A DNA stretch of 7,118 nucleotides, taken from an uncultured Kouleothrix sp. GTDB lineage: Bacteria > Chloroflexota > Chloroflexia > Chloroflexales > Roseiflexaceae. The position numbers and the translations under genes were made by a program. The stretch covers positions 1-7,118 of the forward strand of contig CALLYN010000147.1 in assembly GCA_937858455.1 (NCBI GenBank), given 5' to 3'. The notes beneath the pieces were generated by a model. It searched no databases. It saw only the letters and a program-made list of their open reading frames with translations, and had not been told where the DNA came from. Position 1 is the stretch's first letter. The number at the start of each line of letters is the position of its first letter. Below are positions 4,801 through 7,118 of this stretch, one piece after another.

Positions 4801-7032
4801 ATGGGTAAGCGGTTTGTCTTGTTTCTCAGCCTGTTCGTGCTGTTGGCATTGTTGCTGAGTGCAACAGCCAGCGCACACCCCGTGAGCGTCGCCGACGGGA
4901 GCCGTATCGATTGGTTTGGGCGCGGCCCGGCGGCGCCGAACATCGGCGCGATCGCGCGCGACTCAGCCGGCCACGGCGAATTCGTCTGGACCGATGCGCG
5001 CGGCGACCAGCGCCTCGCCAGCCCGATCGGCGCCACCGGCTATATCACCCGCGAGGCCGACCTGGCGCGTTTCAGCATCACCGCTGATGCCAATAACCTG
5101 TACTTCCTCGCCAAAATGGATCGTATCAGCGGCATCACCAACAACCCGTCGCCCGAGCTAATGGTGGCGATCGACAGCGATGCGGCGCACACCGCTGGGC
5201 TCGCCGCGCTGCCTGACGGCATGGCCACCAATGTCGACCCTGCGGCGAAGTGGGAGTACGTGGTGGAGACGCAGTTTACGAGCTCGGCCTCGACGGCCAA
5301 GCCGGTGCTGTATACCAACGGCAGCAGCGGCGTGTGCTCGGCCTGCGCGGCCCAGATGCTCAGCGCCGCGACGCTGCAGGGCAGCTTTCTCGAGGTGAGC
5401 GTGCCCTGGGCGCAGATCGGCACTACGCCTGCGGCCGCCACTAGCCTGCGTTTCACCGTGCTGACCTTCTACAGCGACAAGCGCACCCCCGCCGACGGAA
5501 TCGCCTCCAAGGCCATCGACGTCGTCAGCCCGCTTAGCACCGCAGATGAGCTGAGCGACAACACTGCCAACGCGTATGTCGACCTGCACTTTGATGCGAA
5601 CGGCGACGTATTCGCGCCGCTGCTGATCTCGGAATTTCTGCCCGATCCGCCCACCAGCCGCGACCCCGAGGGCGAGTGGATCGAGCTATTTAACCCCAAC
5701 ACCTTTGATGTGAGCCTGCAGGGCTACAAGCTAGGCGACCAGGCGTATCGAGGCGGATCGCAGGGGATGCTGCAGCTGCCGAACCAGACGCTTGCGGCTG
5801 GCCAGGCGCTGGTTGTGGCGAACAACAAGGCGGTATTTCAGTCGCGCTACCCGAGCGTTCCGGCCGGCCAGATCGTCGATATGACCACGCTGGTGCCGTA
5901 TAGCGCCTGGGCCAGCGGCAGTGTCTCGCTGCAGAACACGAACAATGGCCAGCCGTTCAAAGAGAGCATCGCTCTGCTCGACCCACGCGACACGCTGGTC
6001 GACCTGGTGCAGTACACCACGCCGGTGCGCGCCAGCGGCCTCGACCCGGACAACCGGCCGGTGGTGCTGGCCGGCACGAGCGTGACGCCAAACGCCAGCT
6101 ACGAGCGCTGCCCCTCCAGCCTCGACACGAACGACGGCGTGGTCGATTTTGTGACCCACACCGCGGTTTCCGAGCAGACGCCCGGCCAGCCGTGCCTGGG
6201 TGTACCTGGGGTGGATCTGCGCATCGCGAGCTCAGGGCCGGAAGTTGTGAAGGGTGGCAGCACCGTTCAGGTAGTCTTATCGTTCAGCAACGCCGGAACT
6301 GGGCCGCAGCCGGCGCTGAATGTGCAAATTACCGACACCCTGCCGCTCGGCCTGACCTGTGCGAGCCAGAGCTCAAGCGTCTCGGCGGGCTCGATTAGCT
6401 TCACCGGCAGCTGCGGCCAGGGCGGCACGCTGAGCTGGAGCATCCCCAGCCTGGCGCCGGGTGCGAATGGTAGCATTATCCTATCGCTGCAGGTGAGCGG
6501 TGCCCTGAGCCCCAACACAGTGCTGGCCAGCAGCGCCGGGATCACCAGCAACCCGGTGGAAGATCCGAGCACGCTGGCGAACAACGTCTCGCTCTTCTCG
6601 ATGATCACCGAAGGGCCGGCGGATCTGACGGTCAGCTCGACCTGGCCAGAAGGTTCGCAGCCGGCGCCCGGCAGCCAGCTCAGCTACACCATCACCTACG
6701 CGAACAATGGCGCCGACGATGCCAGCGATGTCGCGATCGCCGACCAGCTGCCAAGCTCCATGGTGCTCGTGAGCGCCAGCGCGCCTGATGCCAGCTTCAA
6801 CCACGCGACGAGCGGCAACCTCGTCTGGCAGCTTCCGTCGCTTGGCCTGCAAGAAAGTGGCACGATCACCCTGGTGGTCAAGGTGCTGCCGACGGCCGTA
6901 ACGGGCAGTACGCTCACGAACCAGATTGCGATCAGCAGCAACCCTGCCGACTCGCCGCTGGATAATAACACCGAGACGAAATCGCTGACCGTCGGCAAGC
7001 ACGTCGTGTACCTGCCGGTAACGCTGCGCTAA
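4801..7032 (+). CDS. Secreted multidomain protein: DOMON/CBM9-like domain, lamin tail domain and two DUF11 repeats
   Basis: This 743-residue exported protein starts with a classic Sec signal peptide: MGKR, a leucine-rich core (residues 5-20), and a likely cut after TASA at 25. Residues about 30-270 form a beta-rich domain with the pattern of DOMON/CBM9-like modules (ADLARFSITADANNLYFLAK, ELMVAIDSD, FLEVSVPWAQIG) and a CxxC pair, C179/C182. Residues about 272-405 are a lamin tail domain (LLISEFLPDP, GEWIELFNPN, VSLQGYKLGD, AAGQALVVANN). Two DUF11 (Ig-like) repeats follow at about 471-600 and 607-730, each with a PADLTV- or VDLRI-type opening, a TDTLP- or ADQLP-type strand and a closing SNP...NN motif. 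The C-terminus is KHVVYLPVTLR, with no membrane anchor or LPXTG signal. No enzyme motif is visible; binding or surface-structural roles are typical of these modules. It is transcribed divergently from the sensor kinase. Confidence 0.9.
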   Translation: MGKRFVLFLSLFVLLALLLSATASAHPVSVADGSRIDWFGRGPAAPNIGAIARDSAGHGEFVWTDARGDQRLASPIGATGYITREADLARFSITADANNLYFLAKMDRISGITNNPSPELMVAIDSDAAHTAGLAALPDGMATNVDPAAKWEYVVETQFTSSASTAKPVLYTNGSSGVCSACAAQMLSAATLQGSFLEVSVPWAQIGTTPAAATSLRFTVLTFYSDKRTPADGIASKAIDVVSPLSTADELSDNTANAYVDLHFDANGDVFAPLLISEFLPDPPTSRDPEGEWIELFNPNTFDVSLQGYKLGDQAYRGGSQGMLQLPNQTLAAGQALVVANNKAVFQSRYPSVPAGQIVDMTTLVPYSAWASGSVSLQNTNNGQPFKESIALLDPRDTLVDLVQYTTPVRASGLDPDNRPVVLAGTSVTPNASYERCPSSLDTNDGVVDFVTHTAVSEQTPGQPCLGVPGVDLRIASSGPEVVKGGSTVQVVLSFSNAGTGPQPALNVQITDTLPLGLTCASQSSSVSAGSISFTGSCGQGGTLSWSIPSLAPGANGSIILSLQVSGALSPNTVLASSAGITSNPVEDPSTLANNVSLFSMITEGPADLTVSSTWPEGSQPAPGSQLSYTITYANNGADDASDVAIADQLPSSMVLVSASAPDASFNHATSGNLVWQLPSLGLQESGTITLVVKVLPTAVTGSTLTNQIAISSNPADSPLDNNTETKSLTVGKHVVYLPVTLR

Positions 7033-7055
7033 GAGCCTGTTTGAAAAGGAGGTGC

Positions 7056-7076
7056 GCGAGGGGCTATGCCCCTCGC
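7056..7076 (+). terminator. Terminator-like hairpin after the secreted-protein gene
   Basis: GCGAGGGGC (7056-7064) and GCCCCTCGC (7068-7076) pair perfectly over 9 bp with a TAT loop, 23 bases past the stop. The following ATTTCCCTTCT is only mildly T-rich, so termination is likely but not certain. Confidence 0.6.
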
Positions 7077-7092
7077 ATTTCCCTTCTGGCGG

Positions 7093-7118
7093 GTGGCGGC
7101 CACATTCGTGGCCGCCAC
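7093..7118. repeat. Second hairpin at the right edge
   Basis: GTGGCGGCCAC (7093-7103) and GTGGCCGCCAC (7108-7118) pair perfectly over 11 bp around ATTC. The stem touches the window end, so it may be longer. It may act as a back-up terminator or belong to a palindromic repeat. Confidence 0.55.

Noticed and set aside
5158..7002. Several minus-strand open frames of 76-173 codons within the secreted-protein gene
   Set aside because: They are antisense shadows of the gene's GC-rich codons and have no family features.
7012..7029. LPVTL as a sortase LPXTG signal
   Set aside because: The glycine is replaced by leucine and no hydrophobic helix or basic tail follows; the protein ends two residues later.
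1..7118. tRNA, rRNA, CRISPR array, transposase or phage genes
   Set aside because: No cloverleaf, spaced direct-repeat array, or integrase/transposase motif was seen on either strand.

Overview
The window looks like chromosomal DNA from a GC-rich Chloroflexota bacterium, probably of the Roseiflexus/Kouleothrix type. This is inferred from the high GC in codon third positions, a shortened KdpD-like kinase, and a secreted lamin-tail/DUF11 protein ending in a 'YLP...R' tail. No rRNA, tRNA or other taxonomic marker is present, so the assignment is tentative. I see no CRISPR array, transposase or phage gene.

Layout. Positions 1 to about 225 (minus strand) hold the N-terminal end of a membrane protein resembling an OppC/DppC-type permease; it runs off the left edge and has no convincing start codon. 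At 270-1427 (+) lies an alanine-rich helical-repeat (TPR-like) protein of unknown role. The 231-base gap that follows holds a perfect 26-bp inverted repeat, a second hairpin with the same GGC-GAA-GCC tip, and a partial third copy of the arm that runs into the promoter of the next gene. At 1659-2063 (+) is a Rid-family (YjgF/YER057c) protein with a strong Shine-Dalgarno. A 16-bp-stem hairpin separates it from a convergent two-gene operon on the minus strand: a KdpD-like histidine kinase (4362-2881) followed two bases later by a KdpE-like response regulator (2878-2177). A 438-base divergent intergenic region contains a 9-bp direct repeat spaced 30 bp and a possible folded leader. At 4801-7032 (+) is a secreted multidomain protein: signal peptide, DOMON/CBM9-like beta domain, lamin tail domain, two DUF11 repeats. 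Two hairpins follow it at the right edge.

How the genes may work together. Only the kinase and regulator form a clear functional unit: membrane sensor, phosphotransfer, DNA-binding regulator. The kinase lacks the N-terminal KdpD and USP domains and no kdpFABC genes are in view, so its signal and targets are unknown. The divergent secreted protein shares its upstream region with the kinase, which makes it a candidate target, but that is only positional inference. The TPR protein and the Rid protein look like independent genes.

The least explained parts are the palindromic element before the Rid gene, the repeats in the kinase/secreted-protein intergenic region, and the short C-terminal tail of the secreted protein. 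I see no clear evidence for a wholly new multi-gene system here.
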